Source of the DNA: Candidatus Physcousia equi
GTDB lineage: Bacteria; Bacteroidota; Bacteroidia; Bacteroidales; Bacteroidaceae
NCBI GenBank assembly: GCA_018065005.1
Contig: JAGHUD010000074.1
Coordinates: forward strand, 1-39,012
Direction of reading: 5' to 3'
Length of the DNA stretch: 39,012 nt
Shown here: positions 1 to 7,459 of the stretch, piece after piece
Numbering within the stretch: position 1 is the first letter of the stretch
Layout: every line of letters begins with the position of its first letter
Translations under genes and position numbers: made by a program
Notes under the pieces: model-generated
What the model was told of the DNA's origin: nothing
Database searches by the model: none
The model's input: the letters and a program-made list of their open reading frames with translations, nothing else

Positions 1-20
1 GCAACTGAGAGAGAGAAGAG

Positions 21-107
21 CGGAAGCTGGGGGATTCGAACCCCCGGTACGGTAACCCGTACGTCAGTTTAGCAAACTGGTGGTTTCAGCCACTCACCCA
101 AACTTCC
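21..107 (-). tRNA. tRNA-Ser (anticodon GCT)
   Basis: The minus strand folds as a class II tRNA: a 7-bp acceptor stem (GGAAGTT with AGCTTCC, one G-U pair), a D arm, the anticodon loop TTGCTAA giving GCT (reads AGC/AGU), a long variable arm (GTACGGG/CCGTAC) and a T arm with GGTTCGAAT. The long variable arm and discriminator G (position 21) are serine identity features. The CCA end is not encoded, as is common in Bacteroidetes. It is the first feature of the window and has its own promoter at 139-169. Confidence 0.95.
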
Positions 108-138
108 TTTCCGGCTGCATTATCTCTCAAATGCGATG

Positions 139-169
139 CAAAGGTACGGCATTTTTTTTTACCGTGCAA
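139..169 (-). promoter_or_regulatory. Promoter of tRNA-Ser
   Basis: On the minus strand a -7 element TACCTTTG (139-146) lies 20 bp downstream of a TTG (-33, 167-169). This matches the Bacteroidetes housekeeping sigma pattern TTG-N19/20-TAnnTTTG. Transcription would start near 133, about 25 nt before the tRNA. Confidence 0.7.
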
Positions 170-463
170 GTCTTTTGTAAAGTTTTTTTCGATAAAGTGC
201 ATTTTTTGTGCTCAGAAGCCTGAAAAGTGGGCTCGAACCGCCATTTTTGCTCCCAAACGGGGAGAAAAGGTGTGCAGAGAGCCGGTGGGGGCAGATGGGA
301 GGATGAGATAGGTGATCGGGGGGCGCTTGACAGACAGAAGAGGACTATGTGGCTTCGCGCGTACATTTCTTATATATAGAGGGAATGTGGCGCTTGCTTT
401 GCTTTTTGACCAAGAAGGAGACATTTTTCTTGGCGACAAGGCGGTTTTATGAAATAAAAAGAG

Positions 464-471
464 TATATTTG
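464..471 (+). promoter_or_regulatory. -7 element before rsmG
   Basis: TATATTTG fits the Bacteroidetes -7 consensus TAnnTTTG. The implied start of transcription near 478 leaves a leader of about 30 nt to ATG 509 but almost none to the in-frame GTG at 482, so it supports ATG 509 as the rsmG start. I see no convincing -33 element. Upstream, 171-460 holds no supported gene. Confidence 0.55.
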
Positions 472-508
472 CAAAATAATTGTGAACTTATACCCCACCC
501 GGCTTGAC

Positions 509-1141
509 ATGAACGAAAACATCATCTGGAAATACTTCCCACAGCTGACGGACGAGCAGAAAACGCAGTACGCACAGCTTGGACCCCTCTATCGCGAATG
601 GAACGAGAAAATCAACGTCATTTCGCGCAAGGACATCGACAACCTTTTTGAGCATCATGTGCTGCACTCGCTGGGTATCGCACAGGTGATTCGCTTCAAA
701 CCGGGGTCGAAGGTGATTGACTTGGGCTGCGGAGGCGGCTTTCCGGGCATCCCACTCGCCATCATGTTCCCCGACACGCACTTCCTGCTGGTGGACAGCG
801 TGAGAAAGAAGACTACGGTCTGCCAGGAGGTGGCAAGCACACTGGGACTGAAGAACGTGGAGGTGCGCTGGACACGTGCCGAGGAAGTGAAGGAGAAGGT
901 GGACTTTGTGGTGTCGCGCGCTGTGATGCCGCAAAACGATCTGGTGAAACTCATACGCAAGAACATACGGCGCGAGCAGAACAACGGCCTGCCCAACGGT
1001 CTTATAAGTCTCAAGGGAGGTGTGTTGGACGAGGAGTTGCGCCCCATCAGCCAGATCAGTGAGGTGACGCCGCTTTCGGACATCTTCGAGGAAGAGTTTT
1101 TCGAAACAAAAAGTGTTGTCTACACGATGATCAAAGCCTAA
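509..1141 (+). CDS. rsmG: 16S rRNA (guanine527-N7)-methyltransferase RsmG
   Basis: RsmG (GidB) uses S-adenosylmethionine to make m7G527 in 16S rRNA, in the cytoplasm. The 210-residue protein has the usual family length. The N-terminal part carries the family signature WNEKINVISRKD followed by HHVLHSLG. The SAM-binding glycine motif VIDLGCGGGFPGIPLA follows, then the VVSRAV stretch typical of the family. An in-frame GTG at 482 would add nine residues (MNLYPTRLD), but homologues start close to ENIIWKYFP and the promoter position disfavours it, so I chose ATG 509. It is followed after 70 nt by a hydrolase gene on the same strand and may share its transcript. Loss of RsmG is known in other bacteria to give low-level streptomycin resistance. 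Confidence 0.95.
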   Translation: MNENIIWKYFPQLTDEQKTQYAQLGPLYREWNEKINVISRKDIDNLFEHHVLHSLGIAQVIRFKPGSKVIDLGCGGGFPGIPLAIMFPDTHFLLVDSVRKKTTVCQEVASTLGLKNVEVRWTRAEEVKEKVDFVVSRAVMPQNDLVKLIRKNIRREQNNGLPNGLISLKGGVLDEELRPISQISEVTPLSDIFEEEFFETKSVVYTMIKA

Positions 1142-1211
1142 TGACGGCTCCGAGGCTTCTCGAATGAAAGAAGCATCGGTGATGGAAACGAAACAACAAA
1201 CAGAAGGTAAT

Positions 1212-1847
1212 ATGGAAATTAAGAGCTTCACCGTCAATCCTCTGCAAGTGAACTGCTATGCGCTGTGCCAGGATGGGGAGTGCGCCCTCATCGACTGCGG
1301 TGCGCTCGAAGAGCAGGAATGGGCACCTATCAAGGCATGGATTGACGCTCACGGGGGAAGGCTGAAGTATGTGCTGCAAACGCACATGCACTTCGACCAC
1401 ATCTTCGGGCTGCAGTTCGCCTTTCGCGACTATGGAGCAAGGGCGCGTTGTCATGCTGCCGACACCTACAACTACACCCATGCTCAGCAACACATCGAGC
1501 AGATGTTTGGCATGTCGCTGCCGCTGAGCCTGCCTGCATTGGGCGAGGCACTCGCCGACGGCGACATCATAGAACTGGGCAGCCAGACCATCGAGGTGAT
1601 GCACACGCCGGGCCACACACCAGGCGGCATCTGCTTCTATGCCGAGAAGGAGGGAGTGCTCTTCAGTGGCGACACACTGTTTCAAGGCAGCGTGGGGCGG
1701 GCTGACTTGCCGGGCGGCAACATGCATACGGAGCTACAGTCCATTCGCCAACGCATACTCGTGCTGCCGGATGCCACGCAGGTGCTGCCCGGACACGGAC
1801 CTAAGACGAATGTGGCTGAGGAGAAAAGACATAACATGTATTTGTGA
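1212..1847 (+). CDS. Metallo-beta-lactamase-fold hydrolase (glyoxalase II-like)
   Basis: A cytoplasmic metallohydrolase of the MBL superfamily, resembling hydroxyacylglutathione-hydrolase-like proteins; the true substrate cannot be told from sequence. The dinuclear metal site is complete: HMHFDH (about residues 58-63 from ATG 1212), the TPGHTPGG histidine, the aspartate in FSGDTLF, and the LPGHGPKT histidine near the C-terminus. The 211-residue length is normal for the short MBL type without the glyoxalase II C-terminal domain. Two upstream in-frame ATGs (1164 and 1182) exist, but family members begin at about MEIKSF. The sequence AGAAGG lies 5 nt before ATG 1212. It follows rsmG on the same strand. 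A 12-nt perfect palindrome (1859-1870) lies just after the stop without a T-run. Confidence 0.85.
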   Translation: MEIKSFTVNPLQVNCYALCQDGECALIDCGALEEQEWAPIKAWIDAHGGRLKYVLQTHMHFDHIFGLQFAFRDYGARARCHAADTYNYTHAQQHIEQMFGMSLPLSLPALGEALADGDIIELGSQTIEVMHTPGHTPGGICFYAEKEGVLFSGDTLFQGSVGRADLPGGNMHTELQSIRQRILVLPDATQVLPGHGPKTNVAEEKRHNMYL

Positions 1848-1936
1848 ACACACACCAAGCGGGCGCCCGCGCTGCGCAAATTTGGGCTCGCAAGAAAATA
1901 ATGTAACAAAAATTAGGAGAAAAGAAATATATTTCC

Positions 1937-1944
1937 TAATTTTG
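1937..1944 (+). promoter_or_regulatory. -7 element before galE
   Basis: TAATTTTG matches TAnnTTTG and sits 45 nt before the galE ATG. No clear TTG lies about 19 bp upstream, so only the -7 half is supported. Confidence 0.5.
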
Positions 1945-1989
1945 CTTTCGAAATATATACTAATCACATAACTTCTAATCTAAAGTATT

Positions 1990-3006
1990 ATGAAAATCCT
2001 TCTCACTGGTGGTGCAGGTTTCATCGGAAGCCACACTCTCATCGAACTGACAGAGGCTGGACATGAGGCTGTCGTTGTGGACAACCTCGACAATTCTTCT
2101 CCCATCTCGCTCAAGCGCGTTGCCAAAATCATCGGCAAGGAAGTGCCTTTCTACAAGGTGGACATCCGCGACCGCGAGGGCTTGCAGAAGGTATTCGACG
2201 AGCATAAGTTCGACGCTTGCATACACTTTGCTGGACTCAAGGCTGTGGGCGAAAGCTGCGCCAAGCCTCTTGAATACTACGAAAACAACATGAACGGCAC
2301 CTTCGTGCTACTCGACGTGATGCGCAAAAATGGATGCAAGAACATCATCTTCTCCAGTTCTGCCACCGTATATGGCGACCCTGCTATCATCCCCATCACT
2401 GAGGAATGCCCCAAGGGCCACTGCACCAACCCCTACGGACAGACCAAGTCGATGCTCGAAGAGGTGCTGATGGACGTGCAGAAGGCCGACACGGAATGGA
2501 ACGTTGTGCTGCTGCGCTATTTCAACCCTATCGGTGCACACAAGAGCGGCACCATTGGCGAAAACCCCAATGGCATACCCAACAACCTGATGCCCTACAT
2601 CACACAGACGGCTGTGGGCAAACGCGCTGAACTGGGCGTGTTTGGCAACGACTACGACACGCACGATGGCACTGGTGTGCGCGACTACATCCACGTCGTG
2701 GACCTCGCCAAGGCTCACGTGGCTGCCCTCCAGGCTATTGTTGCCAAGAAGGGTATTGCCATCTACAACATCGGTACGGGTCACGGTTACAGCGTGCTCG
2801 ACGTGGTCAAGGCATTTGTCAAGGCTAACGGCGTGGACGTGCCCTACTCCATCAAGCCTCGTCGCCCGGGCGACATCGCTACCTGCTATTGCGATCCCGC
2901 TAAGGCTAAAGCAGAACTGGGTTGGGAAGCTCAGTACGGCATCGAGGATATGTGCCGCGACTCTTGGAACTGGCAGAAGAACAATCCGAACGGATTTGAA
3001 GAATAA
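1990..3006 (+). CDS. galE: UDP-glucose 4-epimerase
   Basis: GalE interconverts UDP-glucose and UDP-galactose using bound NAD+, feeding galactose catabolism and surface polysaccharide synthesis. It is an extended short-chain dehydrogenase of 338 residues, the usual length. Visible motifs are the Rossmann GGAGFIGSH at residues 7-15, the FSSSATVYGD strand with the catalytic serine/threonine, the YxxxK pair in NPYGQTKSMLEE, and the substrate-binding RYFNPIGAHKSG and RPGD motifs. It has its own promoter element upstream and a strong terminator just downstream, so it is probably monocistronic. GC content and codon use match the neighbours. UDP-N-acetyl sugars may be alternative substrates; this cannot be decided by eye. 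Confidence 0.95.
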   Translation: MKILLTGGAGFIGSHTLIELTEAGHEAVVVDNLDNSSPISLKRVAKIIGKEVPFYKVDIRDREGLQKVFDEHKFDACIHFAGLKAVGESCAKPLEYYENNMNGTFVLLDVMRKNGCKNIIFSSSATVYGDPAIIPITEECPKGHCTNPYGQTKSMLEEVLMDVQKADTEWNVVLLRYFNPIGAHKSGTIGENPNGIPNNLMPYITQTAVGKRAELGVFGNDYDTHDGTGVRDYIHVVDLAKAHVAALQAIVAKKGIAIYNIGTGHGYSVLDVVKAFVKANGVDVPYSIKPRRPGDIATCYCDPAKAKAELGWEAQYGIEDMCRDSWNWQKNNPNGFEE

Positions 3007-3039
3007 ACCGAACCCTACACCCACCTTACTTCTTCATTT

Positions 3040-3076
3040 GCTCCCTTCGTCCACAAGAGGATGAAGGGGGCTTTTC
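3040..3076 (+). terminator. Rho-independent terminator of galE
   Basis: An inverted repeat pairs 3040-3052 with 3059-3071 (GC-rich, one or two wobble or mismatch positions, six-base loop) and is followed by TTTT on the plus strand. It begins 34 nt after the galE stop. Confidence 0.75.
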
Positions 3077-3109
3077 GTTGGGTGCTGCAGGGACTAATCG
3101 AGTATATAA

Positions 3110-3158
3110 AAAAAGGATCTGCAAGGGCTGACGAACAGCTGCTTGCAGATTCTTTTTG
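3110..3158 (+). terminator. Second terminator, possibly bidirectional
   Basis: GGATCTGCAAG (3115-3125) pairs with CTTGCAGATTC (3142-3152; one G-T pair), followed by TTTTT on the plus strand and preceded by a run of A, which is a U-run on the minus strand. It could back up the galE terminator and stop minus-strand transcription from the decayed gene at 3352-4016. I see no supported gene in 3159-3351; a 94-codon plus-strand reading frame over 3061-3345 runs through both terminators and is not credible. Confidence 0.65.
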
Positions 3159-3351
3159 TTTGTATGGGGGGGTATCTTGCTTAACTATATACAAGAAGAT
3201 GCTCAAAGAACTTCGAAGCTGCACCAGTGCACAAAAAAAACCGATGAACTATGTGACGTTTCGGCAGCACAGTTCAACGGTTGAAGAAGGAGTTTGGGTT
3301 ATAGACTTACTATGTAAGAGTATGTTTTATCGCCTTATGGTGTAGCGTGTA

Positions 3352-4016
3352 TCACTCTCCCCAATGTGTATGGTGGTAAGGAATATGTTCACTATCCCAT
3401 GGGCCCCATCTCAAAGTTTCGGAAGGATTAAAAGTAAATTCTTCATTACCGAGTAGGATATAAAATTGTCTATTTGATTTGAGTAAGTCAATAATATCAT
3501 CTTGGTACATATCAGAAACGGAACCTCCATTACCACCACAACTAAAAGGAACCTTTCTCCATTTAGTATCGCTTGGGACTTTTATACCAATGTAAATTTT
3601 GTCATAACACTTTGGAAAGGATTCGTCCAAGCAGCCAAAACCTACTGCATAATCATACTTGCCATTGCCCAAAAGGCCTATGGTTTCGATTTGCAAAAGA
3701 CCTCTACCATCTGTAGAGGTAATTATAGCCTGATAATGTTTGGTATCATTTAGTTTGTCTATTGATTCAGAATATTGCCAATTAACATTGATAACTTCTT
3801 CCTCCTCGATTGCTTCTTCCGTAGTCTGCTCGTTGTAAGTATTAGAGTAACTCTGCTCAGTATGTGTTTTTGGCGAACCATTGTTTTTCTTGTAGACAAT
3901 GTAGCCAATAGCTCAAAGAACCATTATTACCGCTGCTACGGAAGCCATTATTTTTAGACCTGTTGAAGATCCTTTCTTTACACTTCATTACCATTATCGT
4001 CGGTTACTTTTGACAT
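3352..4016 (-). pseudogene. Decayed single-pass membrane protein gene (frameshift plus stop)
   Basis: Read on the minus strand from ATG 4016, the frame starts MSKVTDDNGNEV and hits TAA at 3980-3978. Shifting frame there restores a continuous protein: a short basic stretch, a membrane segment (LKIMASVAAVIMVL then AIGYIVY), a polar acidic linker rich in Thr and Glu, and a soluble domain running to the stop at 3352. Inside the membrane segment, TGA (3915-3913) interrupts this second frame. The intact ancestor would have had about 220 residues, with a short cytoplasmic end and a large outer part. The remaining 3' open part (3696-3352) encodes a domain with YAVGFGCLDESF and KVPFSCGGNGG that I do not recognise. 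The DNA is clearly more AT-rich than the flanks, which suggests acquired or relaxed sequence. Two independent lesions argue against a single sequencing error. Confidence 0.7.
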
Positions 4017-4107
4017 AATACTACTATTTTATTTGTTAATGATTAGACGTTTGGAAACAAAAAACGCAAACCTTACTCTGCATTGTTTCTGAGGGATTCT
4101 TGAACTA

Positions 4108-4142
4108 AGAAGTCTGCAACACCACACGTGCTGCAGACTTCT
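4108..4142 (-). terminator. Hairpin after the lipoprotein gene
   Basis: AGAAGTCTGCA (4108-4118) and TGCAGACTTCT (4132-4142) form a perfect 11-bp stem, 21 nt downstream of the lipoprotein stop codon. There is no good U-run on the minus strand, so it may be a weak terminator or a 3'-end stabiliser. Confidence 0.45.
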
Positions 4143-4163
4143 CATTTATAAAAAGGAATGCCT

Positions 4164-4616
4164 TTATCTCACGGTGTTCACATTACCATGAGGATCCTCT
4201 TTCAGACCCTTGTAGTTCATACCCCATGCCGAAACCTTCGTCTTGGTGACAGTGAAGAGGCCAAACAGATAGCTGTGACTCTCAGTCTCGAAGTTGGGCT
4301 CCATGACAACGTCCACATTGCCATCTTCCTTAGCACGGTAAAGAGCCTGTTGCTCGACCTTGCTCAAACCTCTGTAGCGGTTTGATGCTGTGTAGTAGCG
4401 CTTACCGTTCTTTACCAAAGGAATGAATCCGAAGAGGGTCTTCCTCTGTACACTGCCCTCGATACGCTTTGCATTGGCGTAATCAAAGTCAGCAGCAACG
4501 TAGGTGTTGACGTTGTTGCTCTGAACGCCCATAATAGGACCTGTCTTCTCATACGTAGCACAACTGGTCAGAACCAATGCAGAAAGAGCAATGCTCAACA
4601 AAACATTCTTCTTCAT
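4164..4616 (-). CDS. Small lipoprotein of unknown function
   Basis: A 150-residue protein with a lipoprotein signal: MKKNVLLSIALSALVLTSC, with the lipidated cysteine at residue 19, so it is expected in the periplasm-facing membrane or the outer membrane. The mature part is small and polar with a hydrophobic middle (TLFGFIPLVKNGKRYY) and a YLFGLFTVTKTKVSAWGMNY stretch; I recognise no catalytic motif. I chose ATG 4616 because the upstream in-frame ATG (4652) would put twelve polar residues before the signal peptide. The gene lies downstream of the candidate structured RNA (4686-4920) on the same strand and ahead of a hairpin. No clear promoter of its own is seen, so read-through from the RNA promoter is possible. 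The family name is unknown to me. Confidence 0.75.
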   Translation of the reverse strand: MKKNVLLSIALSALVLTSCATYEKTGPIMGVQSNNVNTYVAADFDYANAKRIEGSVQRKTLFGFIPLVKNGKRYYTASNRYRGLSKVEQQALYRAKEDGNVDVVMEPNFETESHSYLFGLFTVTKTKVSAWGMNYKGLKEDPHGNVNTVR

Positions 4617-4685
4617 AATATTATTAAAAGGTTTTGCGCATGCTCGGCCCATTACATGCGGTATTTTGACTATTTGTTAAGACAT

Positions 4686-4920
4686 AAAAAGAAAGTGTGA
4701 GCCTACTTCACCATACATCCTAGTAGTAGGCTCTGGACTGCCTTAGTTGTGGATGTAAGAAGTACGACTCACACCTATGGCTGAACAGAGTACTGTGTAC
4801 CAAATCATACCATAGGGAGAGCGCTCCTACTTGTCCAACAACTATGCGAATTGTCCAGATTCACTACTGTGGAACAAAGCGAAACGCTTTCCAATATGTC
4901 TGCAACCACTCGGGTTACGA
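4686..4920 (-). ncRNA. Candidate structured small RNA (6S-like or Bacteroidales-1-like)
   Basis: A minus-strand unit with its own promoter (TATCTTTG, 4931-4924) and a terminator-like end: GAGCCTACT (4733-4725) pairs with AGTAGGCTC (4707-4699), followed by a U-rich tract to about 4686. In between, a 5' hairpin pairs 4918-4913 with 4907-4902, a second hairpin spans 4892-4871, and a long rod is built of four nested helices: 4858-4853/4738-4733, 4843-4835/4752-4745 (one bulge), 4830-4824/4761-4755 (with G-U pairs) and 4816-4810/4780-4774. No reading frame fits. A rod with internal loops resembles 6S RNA, and an independent promoter plus terminator is what is described for the Bacteroidales-1 motif. 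The family assignment is inference. Confidence 0.55.
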
Positions 4921-4923
4921 CTG

Positions 4924-4931
4924 CAAAGATA
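4924..4931 (-). promoter_or_regulatory. -7 element of the candidate small RNA
   Basis: TATCTTTG on the minus strand fits TAnnTTTG exactly. The upstream 20 bp is T-rich but has no clear TTG. Transcription would begin near 4920-4917. Confidence 0.55.
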
Positions 4932-5180
4932 GTAAAAAAATGTTTTATCCGCTATAAAAAAGAAAAAAATATTAAATTTTTATGTATTTTCAGCAGATAA
5001 CCCATAAAAAAGAAATAAAAAGGACAGTTTCTTGATGGATATTTGGTCTGATATTTCCCAAAGAGAGAGAGTATGGCGATTCAAAATGTCTAACCGATTC
5101 ATACACCAAGGTTCTGTATCTTGCGTATCAGAACGCCAAGGTTTTATAGAACGACAAGGTTCTACAGAGAGAGATAAAAT

Positions 5181-5204
5181 ACTCCCCGATTCACATCGAG
5201 GAGT
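5181..5204 (-). terminator. Possible distal terminator of the RNF operon
   Basis: ACTCCCCGAT (5181-5190) and ATCGAGGAGT (5195-5204) form a 10-bp stem with one mismatch and a four-base loop. On the minus strand the stem is followed by ATTTTAT. It lies about 360 nt past the rnfA stop, so it may end the RNF transcript. The rest of 4932-5370 is AT-rich and holds no supported gene; a CAAGGTT motif recurs at 5107, 5137 and 5155 with small hairpins. Confidence 0.35.
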
Positions 5205-5370
5205 AAATATACACAAACACAAAATTACAATCAGTAGATAGACGTTGCTCAAGGCATGTGTTTCAAGCTGCATTCTCGACGACGGTTCACACCAAGTTTC
5301 GAATATGTCTATGCTACAAAATCAGGATATTATTTCTCTTTTTTTCTTAAAATCCGTTGCTTTTCCATAC

Positions 5371-5466
5371 TGCGAGGCAAATGCTAAGATGAACATCTGC
5401 TGCGAGGCAAGTGCTGAGATGAGCATCTGCTACGAGGCAAGTGTCGAGATGAGCATCTGCTGCGAA
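5371..5466. repeat. 30-bp tandem repeat array after rnfA
   Basis: Three full copies of a 30-bp unit beginning TGCGAGGCAA (5371, 5401, 5431) and a short partial copy at 5461. Copies differ at a few positions. Each contains GATGAGCATC or a variant, a small dyad. The array is in the space downstream of the rnfA stop (5561). The reading frames across it are only echoes of the repeat. Confidence 0.9.
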
Positions 5467-5560
5467 AGTCTGTTCGGTGCGCGGGCTCTCTTCCTGCCTG
5501 ATCTTGCCTCTCGTATGGCAGGCGCGGCAGGTTGCTGTCGTGCCAGACACGTTCGCTGCG

Positions 5561-6184
5561 TTATTCTATGCCAAAGAGGCGCTGTAGTCCGTTGTTCACA
5601 CCGCTGAAGCCCATGAAAGCCATGGCGAGCAGTCCGGCTGTGATGAGCGCAATGCTCATGCCCTGAACACCCTTTGGAACGGCTACGCGGCTCAGCTGCT
5701 CGCGTATGCCAGCAAAGACGATGAGGGCAAGACCGAAGCCGAGAGCAGTACAGAGGGCGTAGACAACACCGGTGAGCAGATTATGGTCAAGACCGGGGGA
5801 TGCATAGGTGCCACTTGCCACCTGGATGGCAACGCCTAGGATGCAGCAGTTGGTGGTGATGAGGGGAAGGAAGACTCCGAGAGCCTGATAAAGGCTGGGG
5901 CTCACCTTCTTCAAGACAATCTCTACCATCTGCACAAGGGCTGCTATGACGAGAATGAACGCTATCGTCTGGAGATAGACAAGACTGAAGGGCTCAAGCA
6001 GGTACATCTGGATGAGATAGGTGACAATGGTGGCGATGACGAGCACAAAGGCTACGGCTGCCGCCATGCCGCTTGCGGTCTCTACCTTCTTGCTGACACC
6101 AAGGAAGGGGCAGATGCCAAGAAACTGCGAGAGCACGACATTGTTTACGAAGATTGCCGTGATGAATATCAGTATGTATGCCAT
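5561..6184 (-). CDS. rnfA: RNF complex subunit RnfA
   Basis: An integral membrane subunit of the ion-translocating ferredoxin:NAD+ oxidoreductase. The 207-residue protein has six hydrophobic segments and the RnfA/NqrE signature FVNNVVLSQFLGICPFLGVSK near the N-terminus. Cys25 (GICPFLG) and Cys113 (TNCCILG) correspond to the cysteines that bind an intramembrane [2Fe-2S] cluster together with RnfE in known structures; a second cysteine (114) follows directly. It is the last gene of the minus-strand cluster rseC-B-C-D-G-E-A, 55 nt after rnfE. The close relative here is nqrE at 35597-36226; assignment to RNF rests on the operon. Confidence 0.95.
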   Translation of the reverse strand: MAYILIFITAIFVNNVVLSQFLGICPFLGVSKKVETASGMAAAVAFVLVIATIVTYLIQMYLLEPFSLVYLQTIAFILVIAALVQMVEIVLKKVSPSLYQALGVFLPLITTNCCILGVAIQVASGTYASPGLDHNLLTGVVYALCTALGFGLALIVFAGIREQLSRVAVPKGVQGMSIALITAGLLAMAFMGFSGVNNGLQRLFGIE

Positions 6185-6239
6185 GATTCTTGCTGATGAA
6201 TAAGTGTTTAAAATAAATACTGTTTGCCTGTCTTCCTAA

Positions 6240-6821
6240 TTAGCCTCTGATCTTGTTGATAACGGCAATAAGATATCCCAACGCAATGAATGCTCCGGGC
6301 GCCAGGACGAAGACGAGTGCTCCGTAGTTCTCGCTGAAAAGCTCTACACCAAAGACGTGGCCGGTGCCGAGAATCTCACGCACGGCACCAAGCAGGGTGA
6401 GTGCTATAGTGAAACCAAGACCCATGCCGACTCCGTCTAAGACGCTCGCCACGGGGTTGTTCTTAGCAGCAAAAGCTTCTGCACGCCCGAGGATGATGCA
6501 GTTCACAACGATGAGGGGGATGAAGAGTCCAAGACTCTTGTCCACTTCGGGTGCGTATGCCTTGATGAGCATCTGCAACACAGTCACCAAAGAGGCTATG
6601 ACGACGATGAACGCGGGGATGCGCACCATGTCGGGAATGAGGTTCTTGATGAGCGATATGATGAGGTTGGAGAAGATGAGCACTGCCATCGTGGCAAGAC
6701 CCATCGACATGCCGTTGAGGGCACTGCTGGTGGTGCCCAGTGTGGGACACATGCCAAGGAGAAGAACGAAGGTTGGATTCTCCTTGACGATACCGTTAAA
6801 TAATACTTTCAAGTAGTTCAT
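6240..6821 (-). CDS. rnfE: RNF complex subunit RnfE
   Basis: The partner membrane subunit of RnfA, 193 residues, about six membrane segments. It carries GMCPTLGTT (Cys25) and VNCIILGRAEAFA (Cys108), the two cysteine motifs expected to share the intramembrane [2Fe-2S] cluster with RnfA. The order G-E-A at the 3' end of the operon is the usual one. The gene starts 14 nt after the rnfG stop, so translation is likely coupled. The paralogue in the window is nqrD (36254-36883). The subfamily name depends on context, because RnfA/E and NqrD/E are homologous. Confidence 0.95.
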   Translation of the reverse strand: MNYLKVLFNGIVKENPTFVLLLGMCPTLGTTSSALNGMSMGLATMAVLIFSNLIISLIKNLIPDMVRIPAFIVVIASLVTVLQMLIKAYAPEVDKSLGLFIPLIVVNCIILGRAEAFAAKNNPVASVLDGVGMGLGFTIALTLLGAVREILGTGHVFGVELFSENYGALVFVLAPGAFIALGYLIAVINKIRG

Positions 6822-6835
6822 GTTCGTCCTTTGAC

Positions 6836-7459
6836 TTAGTTATTGACTTGTTCGGTTGCACCCTCGTCTGACTTTTGCTGCGCACTGGCATTGGTGCAGA
6901 CGTCCACATCACCGCCAAAGGCTGCATGGAATGCTGCGTTGACGGCACGCAGGAAAGCACGGCTGGTGATGGTGGAGGCTGTGATGGCATCTACTTCACC
7001 TCCGTCCTTGGTGACCGCCATCTTGTTCTTGCTGGGGTTCATGCCGATGATGCAGCCTCTTTCTCCCTCTTGGAACCAGGTGTCAGCCTTGGCTCCAAGA
7101 CCCGGCGTTTCGGCTGTCTTGAGGATGGTGTATCCCTTGATGTTTCCGTCTGTGTCGAAACCGGTGAGAACGGTCAGACCACCACCGAAACTGGCATTGA
7201 GCGGATCGACGCTCTGCACTGCCACTCCTTTCTCGGTGCGATAGATGAGTGTTCCGTCTTCGAGTTTTTCGGGTTCGGGGATGGCCACTTTGTCATCGCC
7301 AAGCACCTTGCGAATACCGTCTTCGAGGTTCTTCTGATTGATTGCGTTAATGGGACCTTGAGTTTTATTGTTTACGTATGCCAACACTCCGCTCGCTATA
7401 GCGCAGATAAGCGTCAGCACGATAACCATGTTATACCATGTCGACTGCAACTTTTTCAT
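6836..7459 (-). CDS. rnfG: RNF complex subunit RnfG (covalent FMN)
   Basis: RnfG passes electrons outside the membrane through an FMN covalently bound to threonine. The 207-residue protein has one N-terminal membrane helix (about residues 10-28) and a periplasmic FMN-binding domain. The flavinylation motif DAITAST (157-163) puts the FMN on Thr163, and ETPGLGAK (117-124) is the conserved companion motif. The ATG overlaps the rnfD stop in an ATGA arrangement (4 nt), and a strong GGAGG Shine-Dalgarno lies inside the end of rnfD, which is notable in a phylum that rarely uses it. The tail after residue 185 is polar and low in complexity. Flavinylation needs an ApbE transferase, which is not in this window. 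Confidence 0.95.
   Translation of the reverse strand: MKKLQSTWYNMVIVLTLICAIASGVLAYVNNKTQGPINAINQKNLEDGIRKVLGDDKVAIPEPEKLEDGTLIYRTEKGVAVQSVDPLNASFGGGLTVLTGFDTDGNIKGYTILKTAETPGLGAKADTWFQEGERGCIIGMNPSKNKMAVTKDGGEVDAITASTITSRAFLRAVNAAFHAAFGGDVDVCTNASAQQKSDEGATEQVNN

Noticed and set aside
482..508. GTG start for rsmG
   Set aside because: It would leave almost no leader after the -7 element and adds residues not seen in the family.
3061..3345. 94-codon plus-strand frame after galE
   Set aside because: It runs through two terminators, has no ribosome-binding context and unusual composition.
3913..3915. In-frame TGA as selenocysteine or recoded tryptophan
   Set aside because: It lies in a membrane helix, no SECIS-like hairpin follows directly, other genes use TGA as stop (rnfD, ileS cluster), and the same gene also has a frameshift.
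4617..4652. Longer start of the lipoprotein
   Set aside because: Twelve polar residues before the signal peptide are unlikely; MKKNVLL is a standard signal start.
5032..5607. Plus-strand frames of 69 and 120 codons before rnfA
   Set aside because: The first lies in AT-rich spacer, the second mostly translates the 30-bp repeat and runs antisense into rnfA.
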